64,000 nt of DNA, taken from Qipengyuania citrea (GTDB taxonomy: Bacteria; Pseudomonadota; Alphaproteobacteria; Sphingomonadales; Sphingomonadaceae). The notes under the pieces are model-generated. The model ran no database searches. It was not told the origin of the DNA and worked only from the letters and a program-made list of their open reading frames with translations. This document shows positions 35,010-43,951 of the stretch, one piece after another; the first letter of the stretch is position 1; each line of letters starts with the position of its first letter. A program made the position numbers and the translations under genes. Where the stretch lies: positions 453,360-517,359 of the forward strand of contig NZ_WTYG01000002.1 in the NCBI RefSeq assembly GCF_009828015.1, given 5' to 3'.

Positions 35010-35882
35010 ATGCGGCCAATGTCGATACGGGCGCAAATCCTCCTGCTCATTCTCTTGCCGCTCGCCGCAGTGGCGCTGCTGGTCGTTTCGGCGCAGCGCA
35101 TACCCGTGCCTGAAATGGGGCGTGGCTATGTCCTGCGGGTGGAATTGCCGCGCGTCGACAGGCCGGCGGACCTGCCCGAGGTCGCGGGCCGCGCGGGGCT
35201 GCCGCTGGTGGTGATCGATGCCGGTCACGGCGGACACGATCCCGGGGCCTCGGGGCAGGGGTACCGCGAGAAGACGATCGTGCTGGGTCTCGCCCGCGCG
35301 CTGCGCGACCGGTTGGAGGAAGAGGGCCGGGTGCGGGTCGCGCTGACGCGCGATGACGATCGCTATCTCGTGCATGCCGAACGCGTCGATATCGCCCGCC
35401 GGCTCGATGCCGACCTGTTCCTGTCGATCCATGCCGACAGCGCGGGCGAGGCGGCGGAGGTGACCGGGGCCAGCATCTACACGCTGTCGAACAAGGCATC
35501 GAGCGAGGCCGCCGCGCTGTTCGCCGAACGCGAGAACGCGTCCGACCGGATAAACGGGACCGATGTCGGCGCGCAAAGCGACGTCGTCAGCACGATCCTG
35601 GTCGAACTGTCGCAGCGCCGTACGCAGGAGCAGTCGGACGCCTTCGCCCGGCTGATCCGGCGCGAGGCCGAAGGGGCGATCCGGTTCCATCCGCAAGCGC
35701 GCAAATCGGCCGCGCTCAAGGTGCTGCGCGCACCCGATGTGCCATCGGTGCTGTTCGAAAGCGGCTTCATCACCAATGAAGACGACGCGCGGCGTCTGGC
35801 GTCGCCCGAGGGGCGGGCGCGTTTCGCCGAAGTCATGGCGCGGGCGATCCGCAGCTATTTCGCCCGCCAGCAAGAAAGCTGA
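35010..35882 (+). CDS. N-acetylmuramoyl-L-alanine amidase (AmiC-like)
   Basis: Cleaves the bond between MurNAc and the stem peptide of peptidoglycan in the periplasm, important in cell separation. About 290 residues: a signal or anchor segment (LLLILLPLAAVALLVVSAQ), a short linker, then an Amidase_3 domain. Zn ligands appear in VVIDAGHGGHDPGASG and LFLSIHADSAGEA, and the catalytic Glu in VLFESGFITNEDDA. The N-terminal AMIN domain of E. coli AmiC is lacking. Start is uncertain among ATG 34944, 35010 and 35019. I prefer 35010, which puts the hydrophobic segment near the N-terminus. It is followed closely by PBP1A, fitting a cell-wall pair. Confidence 0.9.
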   Translation: MRPMSIRAQILLLILLPLAAVALLVVSAQRIPVPEMGRGYVLRVELPRVDRPADLPEVAGRAGLPLVVIDAGHGGHDPGASGQGYREKTIVLGLARALRDRLEEEGRVRVALTRDDDRYLVHAERVDIARRLDADLFLSIHADSAGEAAEVTGASIYTLSNKASSEAAALFAERENASDRINGTDVGAQSDVVSTILVELSQRRTQEQSDAFARLIRREAEGAIRFHPQARKSAALKVLRAPDVPSVLFESGFITNEDDARRLASPEGRARFAEVMARAIRSYFARQQES

Positions 35883-35945
35883 TCCCGTCACGCTGTTCGT
35901 TCTGGCGATTTGCAGAATGACCATGCTAGAGGCCCTTCCACCATC

Positions 35946-38444
35946 ATGCCAGAACAAGCCGCCCTGCAATATTATCGCTACCGTATCAGCCGCGATCCCA
36001 AGCGGCTGATCGCGTGGTTCGGTGACAATTGGTCGCACAATCGCAAGCTGCGCGTGCTCAGCTATCTCGGCGGCTTCGCGGTGGTGGCCATCCTGCTCGC
36101 CTGGGCGACGCTGGGCCGCAACCTGCCCGATGCCGAATCGCTGCTGGAATATGAAACGCCGCTGCCCACGGTGGTGCGCGGGATCGACGGCGAAATTGTC
36201 AGCACCTATGCGCGCGAGCGGCGGGTTCAGCTGCAGTATGTGGATTTCCCCGAGCGGCTGACGCAGGCGTTCCTGTCGGCCGAGGACAAGACGTTCTTCA
36301 GCCATGGCGGGGTGGATATCACCGGCACGGCGAATGCAGTGATCGACTATGCGACCAAGTTCGGGTCGGGCGAACGCGCGGTCGGCGGGTCGACGATCAC
36401 CCAACAGGTCGCCAAGAACCTGCTGCTGGGCGACGAATATTCGGTGACCCGCAAGCTGAAGGAAATGATCCTCGCCACGCGCATCGAAAGCGTGCTGACG
36501 AAGGAGGAAATCCTCGAACTCTATCTCAACGAGATTCCGCTGGGGCGGCGCAGTTTCGGCGTGCAGGCGGCAGCGCGCGCCTATTTCGACAAGGATGTCG
36601 GCGATCTCGACCTGCATGAGATGGCCTTCCTTGCCATCCTGCCCAAGGCCCCCGAGCGCTATGGCCGCGAACGGTATCGCGACATGGCGATCGTGCGGCG
36701 CAATTTCGTGCTCGACCAGATGGTGGCGAACGATTTCGTCGCGTCGGGAGAGGCCGAAGCGGCCAAACGGATGGGCCTGGGGCTGGTCGAACAGCAACGG
36801 ACGCGTTCGGCCGATGCGGGGTATTTCCTCGAGGAAGTCCGCCGCCAGTTGATCGACCAGTTCGGCGAAACCGCCGACGATGGCCGCAACAGCGTCTATT
36901 CGGGCGGGCTGTGGGTGCGCACCTCGCTCGATGTCGAACTGCAGGATGCCGCACGCGACGCGCTGCGGGCGCAGCTTATCAGCTATCACGGCAATCGCGG
37001 GTTTACCGGGCCGATCGCCACGCTCAATCCCGACAATGGCGATCTTACCGCGCAGCTCGCTTCGTCCAACATCGGGATCAACTATCGCGACTGGCGCGTG
37101 GGCGTGGTGACAGCGCCGGGGCGGATCGGCTTTTCCGATGGCGAGGAATTCGCGCTGTCGGGCGGGCCTTCGTCGCTGAAGCCCGGCGATGTGGTCGCCG
37201 CGGCAAGGTCGGGCGGGGGCTATGCGATCCGCGGCGTTCCCGAGGTTTCGGGCGCGTTCCTTGCCGAAGCGCCGCAAACCGGCCGGGTGCTCGCCATGCA
37301 GGGCGGCTTCGACAGCCGGCTCGGCAGTTTCAACCGCGCGACGCAGGCGCTGAGACAGCCGGGGTCGACGATCAAGCCCTTCGTCTATGCCGCCGCGCTG
37401 GACCAGGGAATGACCCCGGCGACGCAGGTGCCCGACCAGACGTTCTGTGTCTGGCAGGGCGCCAATCTGGGCGAGAAATGCTTCCGCAACTTCGGCGGCG
37501 GCGGGGGCGGTGTTCATACGCTGCGCTGGGGCCTCGAACAGAGCCGCAACCTGATGACGGTCCACATCGCCGACGATGCCGGAATGGACAATGTGATCAA
37601 GACGATCGACCGGCTCGGCATCGGGTCCTACGAACCCTATTATTCCTTCGCGCTGGGCGCGGGCGACACCACGGTGGCGCGGATGGTCAACGCCTATGCC
37701 GCGCTGGCCAACTGGGGCCGGCAGAACCCGGGCTCGGTGATCGATTACGTCCAGGACCGCGACGGCAAGGTGATCTTCCGCACGGACACGCGCAACTGTT
37801 CGGGATGCAACATGGCCGAATGGGACGGGCAGCCGATGCCGCGCTTCGACATGTCGGGCAAGCAGGTGCTCGACCCGCGCACCGCGTTCCAGATGGTCCA
37901 CATGCTGCAGGGCGTGGTCACCCGCGGTACCGCGGTCCGCCTGCGCAGCCTCGACCTGCCGCTGTTCGGCAAGACCGGCACCACCAATGGCCCGACCAAT
38001 GCCTGGTTCGTCGGCGGCTCGCCCGAAATCATCGCCGGCATGTATGTCGGCTTCGACCAGCCGCGCAATCTGGGCGGCTGGGTGCAGGGCGGCAATACCG
38101 CCGCAACCATCATGAAACGCTTCGTCGAAGCCACTCCGGATCGCTGGCAGGCCGAGGATTTCGTAGCCCCGCCGGGCGTGCGGATGGTCAAGATCGACCG
38201 CCGCAGCGGCAAGCGCGTGTTCGAAGGAACCCCGTCGAACGAGCCCACCGCTTCGATCATCTGGGAAGCCTTCAAGCCCGACACCGAACCGCCGCGGGCG
38301 ACACGCAGCGATGCGATCGCCGCCAAGCGCAACGAGATTCTCGAGCTGATCCGCCGCGGCCGGCAGGGGGCGCTATCGGCGCGCGCGCGCGATGGCGGCG
38401 ACCAGCCCAACGATTTCGTCGAGGACCAGGGCGGCATCTACTGA
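35946..38444 (+). CDS. mrcA: penicillin-binding protein 1A (bifunctional class A PBP)
   Basis: Polymerises and cross-links peptidoglycan at the outer face of the inner membrane. It has 832 residues: a cytoplasmic N-terminus, one transmembrane helix near residues 36-58, then a glycosyltransferase domain with SAEDKTFFSHGG (catalytic Glu), GGSTITQQVAKNLLL and RKLKEMILA. An OB-like insert follows. The transpeptidase domain has the active-site Ser in RQPGSTIKPF, SRN in EQSRNLMTV and KTGTT in FGKTGTTNGPTNAWF. It starts 63 bases after the amidase stop and is probably co-expressed with it. Confidence 0.94.
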   Translation: MPEQAALQYYRYRISRDPKRLIAWFGDNWSHNRKLRVLSYLGGFAVVAILLAWATLGRNLPDAESLLEYETPLPTVVRGIDGEIVSTYARERRVQLQYVDFPERLTQAFLSAEDKTFFSHGGVDITGTANAVIDYATKFGSGERAVGGSTITQQVAKNLLLGDEYSVTRKLKEMILATRIESVLTKEEILELYLNEIPLGRRSFGVQAAARAYFDKDVGDLDLHEMAFLAILPKAPERYGRERYRDMAIVRRNFVLDQMVANDFVASGEAEAAKRMGLGLVEQQRTRSADAGYFLEEVRRQLIDQFGETADDGRNSVYSGGLWVRTSLDVELQDAARDALRAQLISYHGNRGFTGPIATLNPDNGDLTAQLASSNIGINYRDWRVGVVTAPGRIGFSDGEEFALSGGPSSLKPGDVVAAARSGGGYAIRGVPEVSGAFLAEAPQTGRVLAMQGGFDSRLGSFNRATQALRQPGSTIKPFVYAAALDQGMTPATQVPDQTFCVWQGANLGEKCFRNFGGGGGGVHTLRWGLEQSRNLMTVHIADDAGMDNVIKTIDRLGIGSYEPYYSFALGAGDTTVARMVNAYAALANWGRQNPGSVIDYVQDRDGKVIFRTDTRNCSGCNMAEWDGQPMPRFDMSGKQVLDPRTAFQMVHMLQGVVTRGTAVRLRSLDLPLFGKTGTTNGPTNAWFVGGSPEIIAGMYVGFDQPRNLGGWVQGGNTAATIMKRFVEATPDRWQAEDFVAPPGVRMVKIDRRSGKRVFEGTPSNEPTASIIWEAFKPDTEPPRATRSDAIAAKRNEILELIRRGRQGALSARARDGGDQPNDFVEDQGGIY

Positions 38445-38527
38445 CGCACGCGTCCCGCCGCCGCTGCACTTTACAATCGCCCTGCGCATATTAGGGGCAG
38501 GTCCAAGCAGATCCGAAGGAATTTCCT

Positions 38528-39655
38528 ATGCGTGCCGAAGGGCAGGCCCATATCGACCGTATCCAAGCCGCGCTGTCGCTGGTGCGCCAGTCGCTCGACT
38601 GGGAGCAGGCGCTGCGCCGGCTCGACGAACTCGACGCGCGCGTCCAGGACCCCACCCTGTGGGACGATCCCAAGCAGGCGCAGGCGATCACGCAGGAACA
38701 GAAGCGCCTCGAAACCGCGATCAACACGGTGCGCGAAATCGAGAGCGAGATGGCCGATGCGATCGAATTCGTCGAGATGGGCGAAGCGGAAGGCGATGCC
38801 GATGTCGAGCGTGAAGGGCTCGATTCGCTCGCCGGGCTGGCCGACCGCGCCGACCGCGACAAAGTCCAGGCGCTGCTTTCGGGCGAAGCCGACGGCTCCG
38901 ATACCTATCTGCAGATCAACGCCGGTGCGGGCGGCACCGAAAGCCAGGACTGGGCGGACATGCTGCTGCGCATGTATGCGCGCTGGGCCGAACGGCGCGG
39001 CTTCAAGGTCGAAACGGTCGAATATGCCGCGGGCGACCAGGCCGGGATCAAGAGCGCGACGCTGCTGATCAAGGGCGAGAACGCCTATGGCTATGCCAAG
39101 ACCGAGAGCGGCGTTCACCGGCTCGTGCGGATCAGCCCCTACGACAGCTCGGCGCGGCGCCACACGAGCTTCAGCTCGGTGTGGGTCTATCCGGTAATCG
39201 ACGACGACATCGACATCGAGATCAACCCCGCCGACCTCAAGATCGACACCTACCGCGCCAGCGGCGCGGGCGGGCAGCACGTCAACACGACCGATTCCGC
39301 CGTGCGTATCACCCACCAGCCCACCGGGATCGTCGTCGCCAGCCAGAACGACCGCAGCCAGCACAAGAACCGCGCCACCGCGATGAACATGCTGAAAGCG
39401 CGGCTGTTCGAACGCGAGATGGCCGAACGCGAGGCGGCCGCTTCGGGCGAATACCAGGAAAAGAGCGACATCGGGTGGGGGCACCAGATCCGGTCCTATG
39501 TGCTGCAGCCGTATCAGATGGTGAAGGACCTGCGCACCGGCGTTCAGTCGCCCACGCCCGACGACGTGCTCGACGGCGCGCTCGACCCGTTCATCTCGGC
39601 CGCGCTGGCGCAGCGGGTGACCGGCGAGAAGGTCGAGGTAGAGGATACCGAGTGA
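38528..39655 (+). CDS. prfB: peptide chain release factor 2
   Basis: Recognises UGA and UAA stop codons and triggers peptide release. The 375-residue protein has the catalytic GGQ in SGAGGQHVNTTDSAVR. The anticodon-like motif is RISPYDSSARRHTSF, with SPY where E. coli RF2 has SPF. The whole coding region is one frame from ATG 38528, so there is no programmed +1 frameshift of the E. coli kind. The stop overlaps the start of the next gene (GTGA). Confidence 0.95.
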   Translation: MRAEGQAHIDRIQAALSLVRQSLDWEQALRRLDELDARVQDPTLWDDPKQAQAITQEQKRLETAINTVREIESEMADAIEFVEMGEAEGDADVEREGLDSLAGLADRADRDKVQALLSGEADGSDTYLQINAGAGGTESQDWADMLLRMYARWAERRGFKVETVEYAAGDQAGIKSATLLIKGENAYGYAKTESGVHRLVRISPYDSSARRHTSFSSVWVYPVIDDDIDIEINPADLKIDTYRASGAGGQHVNTTDSAVRITHQPTGIVVASQNDRSQHKNRATAMNMLKARLFEREMAEREAAASGEYQEKSDIGWGHQIRSYVLQPYQMVKDLRTGVQSPTPDDVLDGALDPFISAALAQRVTGEKVEVEDTE

Positions 39656-40395
39656 GGCACCGCCTCCTCTCGACCCTGCTGGTCGCGGCGGCATTGGCCG
39701 GCTGCGAGGGCAATGCGCGAATGGCCGATGACGGCCCGCGCTTTCCCGAACCGGACCGCCCGGTGTCCGAACTGGGATCGAACCAGTTCTCGACCGAAGA
39801 CCAGCGCGACAGCCGCGGCGAGGCGAGCACGGTGATGGAGCTTGCCGAGATCGCCGAGGGCATGACCGTGGCCGACATCGGCGCGGGCAATGGCTATTAC
39901 ACCGTTCGCCTGGCCGAACGCGTCGGCGATGACGGCCGCGTGCTGGCCCAGGATATCGATGGCGCCGCTTTGACCCGGCTAGCCCGCCGGATCGAGCGCT
40001 ACCGCCTCGAAAACGTCTCGATCCGGCAGGGCGAACTGGCCGATCCGATGCTGCCCGCCGCCAGTTTCGATCGCATCTTCATGGTCCACATGTACCACGA
40101 GATCGAAAGCCCCTATGAATTCCTCTGGCGGATGTGGCCCGCGCTGCGCGACGGCGGGCAGGTGGTCGTCGTCGATATCGACCGACCGACCGACCAGCAC
40201 GGGATCGACCCCCTGCTGCTGAGCTGCGAATTCGAAGCGGTCGGCTACGAGCTGGTGGCCTTCAAGGACGCGCCCGAACTGGCGGGGTACTATGCACAGT
40301 TCAAGGCAGCCGCTACGAGACCCGCTCCCGGAGAGATAGAGCGCTGCCGCGGCGATCGTGCCGCGCTAGGCGCCAGGGCCGAACGGCCTGCATAA
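39652..40395 (+). CDS. class I SAM-dependent methyltransferase with lipoprotein signal
   Basis: A 247-residue protein. The N-terminus MRHRLLSTLLVAAALAGC is a lipoprotein signal with Cys18. It is followed by a methyltransferase fold with VADIGAGNGYYTVRLAERVG (motif I), AQDIDGAALTRLARR and MVHMYHEIESPYEFLWR. A SAM enzyme outside the cytoplasm is unexpected, because SAM is not known to be present there. Either the signal anchors it differently, the fold has another use, or the true start lies downstream (M27, N-terminus MADDGPRF). GTG 39652 overlaps the prfB stop, supporting the long form. Confidence 0.75.
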   Translation: MRHRLLSTLLVAAALAGCEGNARMADDGPRFPEPDRPVSELGSNQFSTEDQRDSRGEASTVMELAEIAEGMTVADIGAGNGYYTVRLAERVGDDGRVLAQDIDGAALTRLARRIERYRLENVSIRQGELADPMLPAASFDRIFMVHMYHEIESPYEFLWRMWPALRDGGQVVVVDIDRPTDQHGIDPLLLSCEFEAVGYELVAFKDAPELAGYYAQFKAAATRPAPGEIERCRGDRAALGARAERPA

Positions 40396-40422
40396 GACAA
40401 AAGCAGAGAAAGCGTTGAGTTT

Positions 40423-41829
40423 ATGAGTTTCAAGGGTCTCGAGCCGATCAGCTATGGCGGCAAGGAAGTCTGGCCGCTGGTCGAAGGCGGCAAGGGCGTG
40501 TCCGCCACCAATCACCTGAGTTCGGGTGCCTGGGCCGCCGCGGGCGGCATCGGCACCGTCAGCGCGGTCAATGCCGACAGCTATGACGAGGACGGCAACC
40601 CGATCCCGCAGGTCTATCCGCAGGCGACCCGCGTCGAACGCTTCGAACAGCTGGTGCGCTACGGCATCGAAGGCGGCACCGAACAGGTCAAGCGTGCGCA
40701 CGAAATCTCGGGCGGCAAGGGCGCGATCAACATCAACGTGCTGTGGGAAATGGGCGGCGCGCAGCAGGTCCTCGAAGGCATCCTCGAGAACTGCCCCGGC
40801 CTCGTCACCGGCGTCACCTGCGGCGCGGGCATGCCCTACAAGCTCGCGGAAATCGCCGCGAAGCACAATGTCCACTACCTGCCCATCGTCAGCTCGGCGC
40901 GCGCGTTCCGTGCGCTGTGGAAGCGCAGCTATTCCAAGGTCCCCGACCTGATGGCGGCAGTGGTCTATGAAGACCCCTGGCTGGCGGGCGGGCACAACGG
41001 CCTGTCCAACGCCGAGGACCCGGCCAAGCCCGAGGATCCCTATCCGCGCGTTGCCGCGCTGCGCGACACGATGCGCAAGGAAGGCGTGTCCGAAGACACT
41101 GCCATCGTCATGGCGGGCGGCGTGTGGTTCCTGCGCGAATGGAACGACTGGATCGACAATCCCGAGCTGGGCAAGATCATGTTCCAGTTCGGCACGCGTC
41201 CACTGCTGACGCAGGAAAGCCCGATCCCCAATGTGTGGAAGGACATGCTGCGCACGGTCGAGCCGGGCGACGTATTGCTGCACAAGTTCAGCCCGACCGG
41301 TTTCTATTCCAGCGCGGTGAAGACGCCGTTCCTCTACGATCTGATGCATCGCAGCGAGCGGCAGATCCCGATCTTCAAGCGCGACGAGGAGGAAGGGACC
41401 ATTCCGCTGGCCGATCACGGCAAGGCGAAATATTTCTTCGTCCACCCCGGCGACCAGCGCAAGGCGCAGGCCTGGATGCACGAGGGCTTTACCGAGGCGC
41501 TCAAGACGCCCGACGACACGGTGGTGTTCACCACTCCCGAAAGCGCCGAGCAGATCCGCGCCGACCAGCAGGCCTGCATGGGCTGCCTGTCGCACTGCCA
41601 GTTTTCCAGCTGGAAGGATCATGACAACCACACCACCGGGCGGCTTGCCGATCCGCGCAGCTTTTGCATCCAGAAAACGCTGCAGGACATCGCGCATGGC
41701 GGCGACCCGGACGAGAACCTCGCTTTCGCCGGCCACGCGGCCTACCGCTTCAAGCAGGACCCGTTCTACTCGAACAACTACACCCCGACGGTGCAGGAAC
41801 TGGTCGAGCGTATCCTGACCGGCGACTAG
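40423..41829 (+). CDS. nitronate monooxygenase family flavoprotein with C-terminal Cys cluster
   Basis: A 468-residue TIM-barrel FMN protein of the 2-nitropropane dioxygenase/NMO family, also related to FabK enoyl reductases. FMN-binding segments include VTGVTCGAGMPYKLAEIA, VIVSSARAFRALW-like strand IVSSARAF, and VMAGGVWFL near residue 229. FQFGTRPLLTQESPIP follows. Unusually, the C-terminal region carries Cys385, Cys388 and Cys392 in CMGCLSHC plus Cys415, a pattern suited to a 4Fe-4S cluster or Zn. The substrate is unknown. It starts 27 bases after the methyltransferase stop. Confidence 0.83.
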   Translation: MSFKGLEPISYGGKEVWPLVEGGKGVSATNHLSSGAWAAAGGIGTVSAVNADSYDEDGNPIPQVYPQATRVERFEQLVRYGIEGGTEQVKRAHEISGGKGAININVLWEMGGAQQVLEGILENCPGLVTGVTCGAGMPYKLAEIAAKHNVHYLPIVSSARAFRALWKRSYSKVPDLMAAVVYEDPWLAGGHNGLSNAEDPAKPEDPYPRVAALRDTMRKEGVSEDTAIVMAGGVWFLREWNDWIDNPELGKIMFQFGTRPLLTQESPIPNVWKDMLRTVEPGDVLLHKFSPTGFYSSAVKTPFLYDLMHRSERQIPIFKRDEEEGTIPLADHGKAKYFFVHPGDQRKAQAWMHEGFTEALKTPDDTVVFTTPESAEQIRADQQACMGCLSHCQFSSWKDHDNHTTGRLADPRSFCIQKTLQDIAHGGDPDENLAFAGHAAYRFKQDPFYSNNYTPTVQELVERILTGD

Positions 41830-41854
41830 GCCCTACAATACCGGATCCGCTTCA

Positions 41855-41874
41855 CCCCGGCCTTCGGGCCGGGG
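41855..41874. terminator. bidirectional terminator hairpin
   Basis: CCCCGGCC-TTCG-GGCCGGGG: a perfect 8-base stem with a stable UUCG tetraloop, in the 60-base gap between the convergent flavoprotein and hydroxyacid dehydrogenase genes. There is no U-run, but location and stability favour a terminator for both sides. Confidence 0.75.
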
Positions 41875-41889
41875 CGGGGCGGTCTCGGG

Positions 41890-42903
41890 TCAGAACCCCG
41901 TAAGCACCTGATCGGGCGGGCGGTGGCCGTCGGCCCACATGCGGATATTGGCGATCACCTTAAGACCGCTGTCCTCGCGGCCCTCGCGCGTGGCGCTGCC
42001 GATATGCGGCAGTGTCATCACATTGGGGTGGGCGATCAGCCGTGCGTCGACATCGGGTTCGTCGGGATAGACGTCGAGCCCCGCACCCGCGAGTTTGCCG
42101 CTTTCCAGCGCGGCGATCAGCGCTTCCTGGTCGACCAGATCGCCGCGGGCAGTGTTGATGAGGCAGGCGCCGTCCTTCATCAGGCCGATCCGCCGCGCAT
42201 CGATCATGTGGTGCGTATCGGGGCCGGCGGGACAGTGCAGCGACAGGATATCGGCTTCGCTCATCAGGTCGTCGAGCTGTTCGACCCAGCGCGCCTTGAA
42301 CATGCGTTCCACCGCTTCGGGCAGCCGCTTGCGGTTGTGATAGGCGATTTCGAGCCCGAAGGCATGCGCCCGGTGAGCCACCGCCTGGCCGATCCGGCCC
42401 ATGCCGACGATCCCCAGCACCTTGCCCGCCAGCTTGGTCCCGAGCAGCGCGGTAGGCGTCCAGCCGGTCCACCGGCCGCTGCGGATCAGTTCGACCCCTT
42501 CACGGATACGGCGCGGCACGCCGATAATCCCCGACATGGCGAGATCGGCGGTGTCGTCGGTGAAGACGCCGGGGGTGTTGGTGACCAGGATATTGCGCGC
42601 GGAAGCCGCTGCGAGGTCGATGTGTTCGGTGCCCGCGCCGAAATTGGCGATCAGACCCAATTGCCGGCCGGCAGCGGCGATCATGTCGGCATCGATCCGG
42701 TCGGTCACCGTCGGCACCAGCACGTCGTATTCCTGCATCGCGGCGACCAGCTGTTCGCGTGTAAGCGGCTGATCCTCGGTGTTGAGGCTGACGTCGAACA
42801 GCTCGCGCATGCGGCTTTCGACCGAAGGCATCAGGTGACGCGTGACGAAGACGCGCGGCGTGCGTTCGAGACGCTTGGCGGGGCGGGTGTCGGGGCTTTC
42901 CAT
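41890..42903 (-). CDS. D-2-hydroxyacid dehydrogenase (glyoxylate/hydroxypyruvate reductase-like)
   Basis: A 337-residue NAD(P)-dependent dehydrogenase. The nucleotide motif is LGIVGMGRIGQAVA (about residues 163-176). The catalytic residues are Arg in INTARGDLVDQEAL, Glu in LDVYPDEPDVD and His in MTLPHIGSATREG. The substrate-domain segment NFGAGTEHIDLAAA precedes the cofactor domain. This pattern fits GyaR-type D-glycerate dehydrogenases, but the natural substrate is not certain. It is divergent from the SH3-domain gene across 109 bases. Confidence 0.88.
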   Translation of the reverse strand: MESPDTRPAKRLERTPRVFVTRHLMPSVESRMRELFDVSLNTEDQPLTREQLVAAMQEYDVLVPTVTDRIDADMIAAAGRQLGLIANFGAGTEHIDLAAASARNILVTNTPGVFTDDTADLAMSGIIGVPRRIREGVELIRSGRWTGWTPTALLGTKLAGKVLGIVGMGRIGQAVAHRAHAFGLEIAYHNRKRLPEAVERMFKARWVEQLDDLMSEADILSLHCPAGPDTHHMIDARRIGLMKDGACLINTARGDLVDQEALIAALESGKLAGAGLDVYPDEPDVDARLIAHPNVMTLPHIGSATREGREDSGLKVIANIRMWADGHRPPDQVLTGF

Positions 42904-43012
42904 GTGTGCAGCAGCGCTAGGACGCCGGCGGCGCCGTGGTCAAGGATTCGCCTGCGATATCGCGCATGAAGGGCGTTGACTGGAAGCGCGTGATGCCCGA
43001 TTCACCACCGCG

Positions 43013-43480
43013 ATGTTTGCACGCCTATTCATGCCTTTCCTGCTGCTGGCCGGCCTCGCCGCTCCCCTGCAGGCGCAGGACCGCGAAACCCCCTATTGGG
43101 CGACGATTCGTGCGAGCGTGCTCAACATGCGTGTCGGCCCGAGCGCGGATTACAAGATCGACTGGGTCTACCGGCTTCCCGGCCTGCCGGTGAAGGTCCT
43201 GCGGCTGATGGAAGGCTGGCGGCTGATCGAGGATCCCGACGGCGCGCAGGGTTGGGTCGTGGCCCGGCTGCTCAGTCCCGATCGCGGGGCCATCGTCATC
43301 GGGGACGGCCTGGCCGAACTGCGCGATGGCCCGTCGCACGACGCGATGCTGAAATGGCGCGTCGAACCCGGCGTGGTCGGTGCGCTCGGAGGCTGCGACG
43401 ATGGCTGGTGCGAACTTCGCATCGACGATTATCGGGGCTATATCGCGCAGAACCGGCTGTGGGGCGCGGGCGAACCCTGA
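43013..43480 (+). CDS. periplasmic SH3 domain protein
   Basis: A 155-residue exported protein. The signal peptide is MFARLFMPFLLLAGLAAPLQAQ. Two bacterial SH3-like segments follow: ASVLNMRVGPSADYKIDWVY with GWRLIEDPDGAQGWV, and AELRDGPSHDAMLKWRVEPG with WCELRIDDYRGYIAQ. SH3b domains usually bind peptidoglycan or envelope proteins. ATG 43031 (M7) is an alternative start. It ends 3 bases from the convergent lipoprotein gene. Confidence 0.82.
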   Translation: MFARLFMPFLLLAGLAAPLQAQDRETPYWATIRASVLNMRVGPSADYKIDWVYRLPGLPVKVLRLMEGWRLIEDPDGAQGWVVARLLSPDRGAIVIGDGLAELRDGPSHDAMLKWRVEPGVVGALGGCDDGWCELRIDDYRGYIAQNRLWGAGEP

Positions 43481-43483
43481 AGG

Positions 43484-43894
43484 TTATTCGCCGATCGGGC
43501 GGATCGTGTAGCTCTCGCTTCCGTCGTCGCGCGTGCTTGTGAAACTCCCGTCTTCGGCCAAGGCGGAATTCGTCCAACAGCGTTCCTGCTGATCGGGCCC
43601 GTCTCCATCCGGATCGAAGCAGGCGAGGCCGCGCTCGTCCCGCCAGGTTCCGCGTCCGACTTCATTGCCTTCGCCATCGAGATCCGCATAGGTTCCGTCA
43701 GGCTTGACGACAGTCTGCGAATAGACCGTTCCGTCACCGCCCTCGATGGCATATCTGCCCGGTCCCATCACATAGGCGGCAGGAGAGGCACGTTCGCTCC
43801 CTTCGATCGGCGTTTCCGTGTCGGCGTTGGTCTCGTTGCTGCATCCGGCAATCAGCGCCCCAAGCACAACGATCGGCAAAAGCTTGAACGTCAT
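43484..43894 (-). CDS. small lipoprotein, tandem paralogue A
   Basis: A 136-residue predicted lipoprotein of unknown function. The signal MTFKLLPIVVLGALIAGC ends in an IAGC lipobox (Cys18). The mature domain has DGTYADLDGEGNEVGRGTWR and two cysteines in LACFDPDG and ERCWTN, and ends SYTIRPIGE. The core aligns by eye with the next gene upstream (GTW..CFDP(D/E)G..C pattern), so the two are tandem duplicates. A GGGAGG ribosome site lies just before ATG 43894. Confidence 0.78.
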   Translation of the reverse strand: MTFKLLPIVVLGALIAGCSNETNADTETPIEGSERASPAAYVMGPGRYAIEGGDGTVYSQTVVKPDGTYADLDGEGNEVGRGTWRDERGLACFDPDGDGPDQQERCWTNSALAEDGSFTSTRDDGSESYTIRPIGE

Positions 43895-43910
43895 GAAATC
43901 CTCCCTTGCG

Positions 43911-43949
43911 AACGATCAGGGCGGCTAGCGTAGCGCCGCCCTGATCGTT
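43911..43949. terminator. strong hairpin between the two lipoprotein genes
   Basis: AACGATCAGGGCGGC and GCCGCCCTGATCGTT, a perfect 15-base stem with a 9-base loop. On the - strand it begins 2 bases after the stop of paralogue B and ends a few bases before the ribosome site of paralogue A. It could terminate transcription, protect the 3' end of the upstream message, or adjust relative expression of the two lipoproteins. Confidence 0.65.
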
Positions 43950-43951
43950 TG

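Noticed and set aside
34986-37901. 971-codon open frame on the - strand
   Set aside because: It lies opposite the amidase and PBP1A genes, which have clear family motifs. GC-rich codon bias keeps the antisense frame open; the product has no domain signal.
38528-38620. Programmed +1 frameshift in prfB
   Set aside because: The coding region is in one frame from ATG to stop and there is no in-frame TGA near codon 25, so the E. coli-type autoregulatory frameshift is absent.
42976-43004. TTGACT-N17-GATTCA promoter before the SH3 gene
   Set aside because: The -35 hexamer is good but the -10 matches the consensus at only two positions, and it would place the start too near the ATG.
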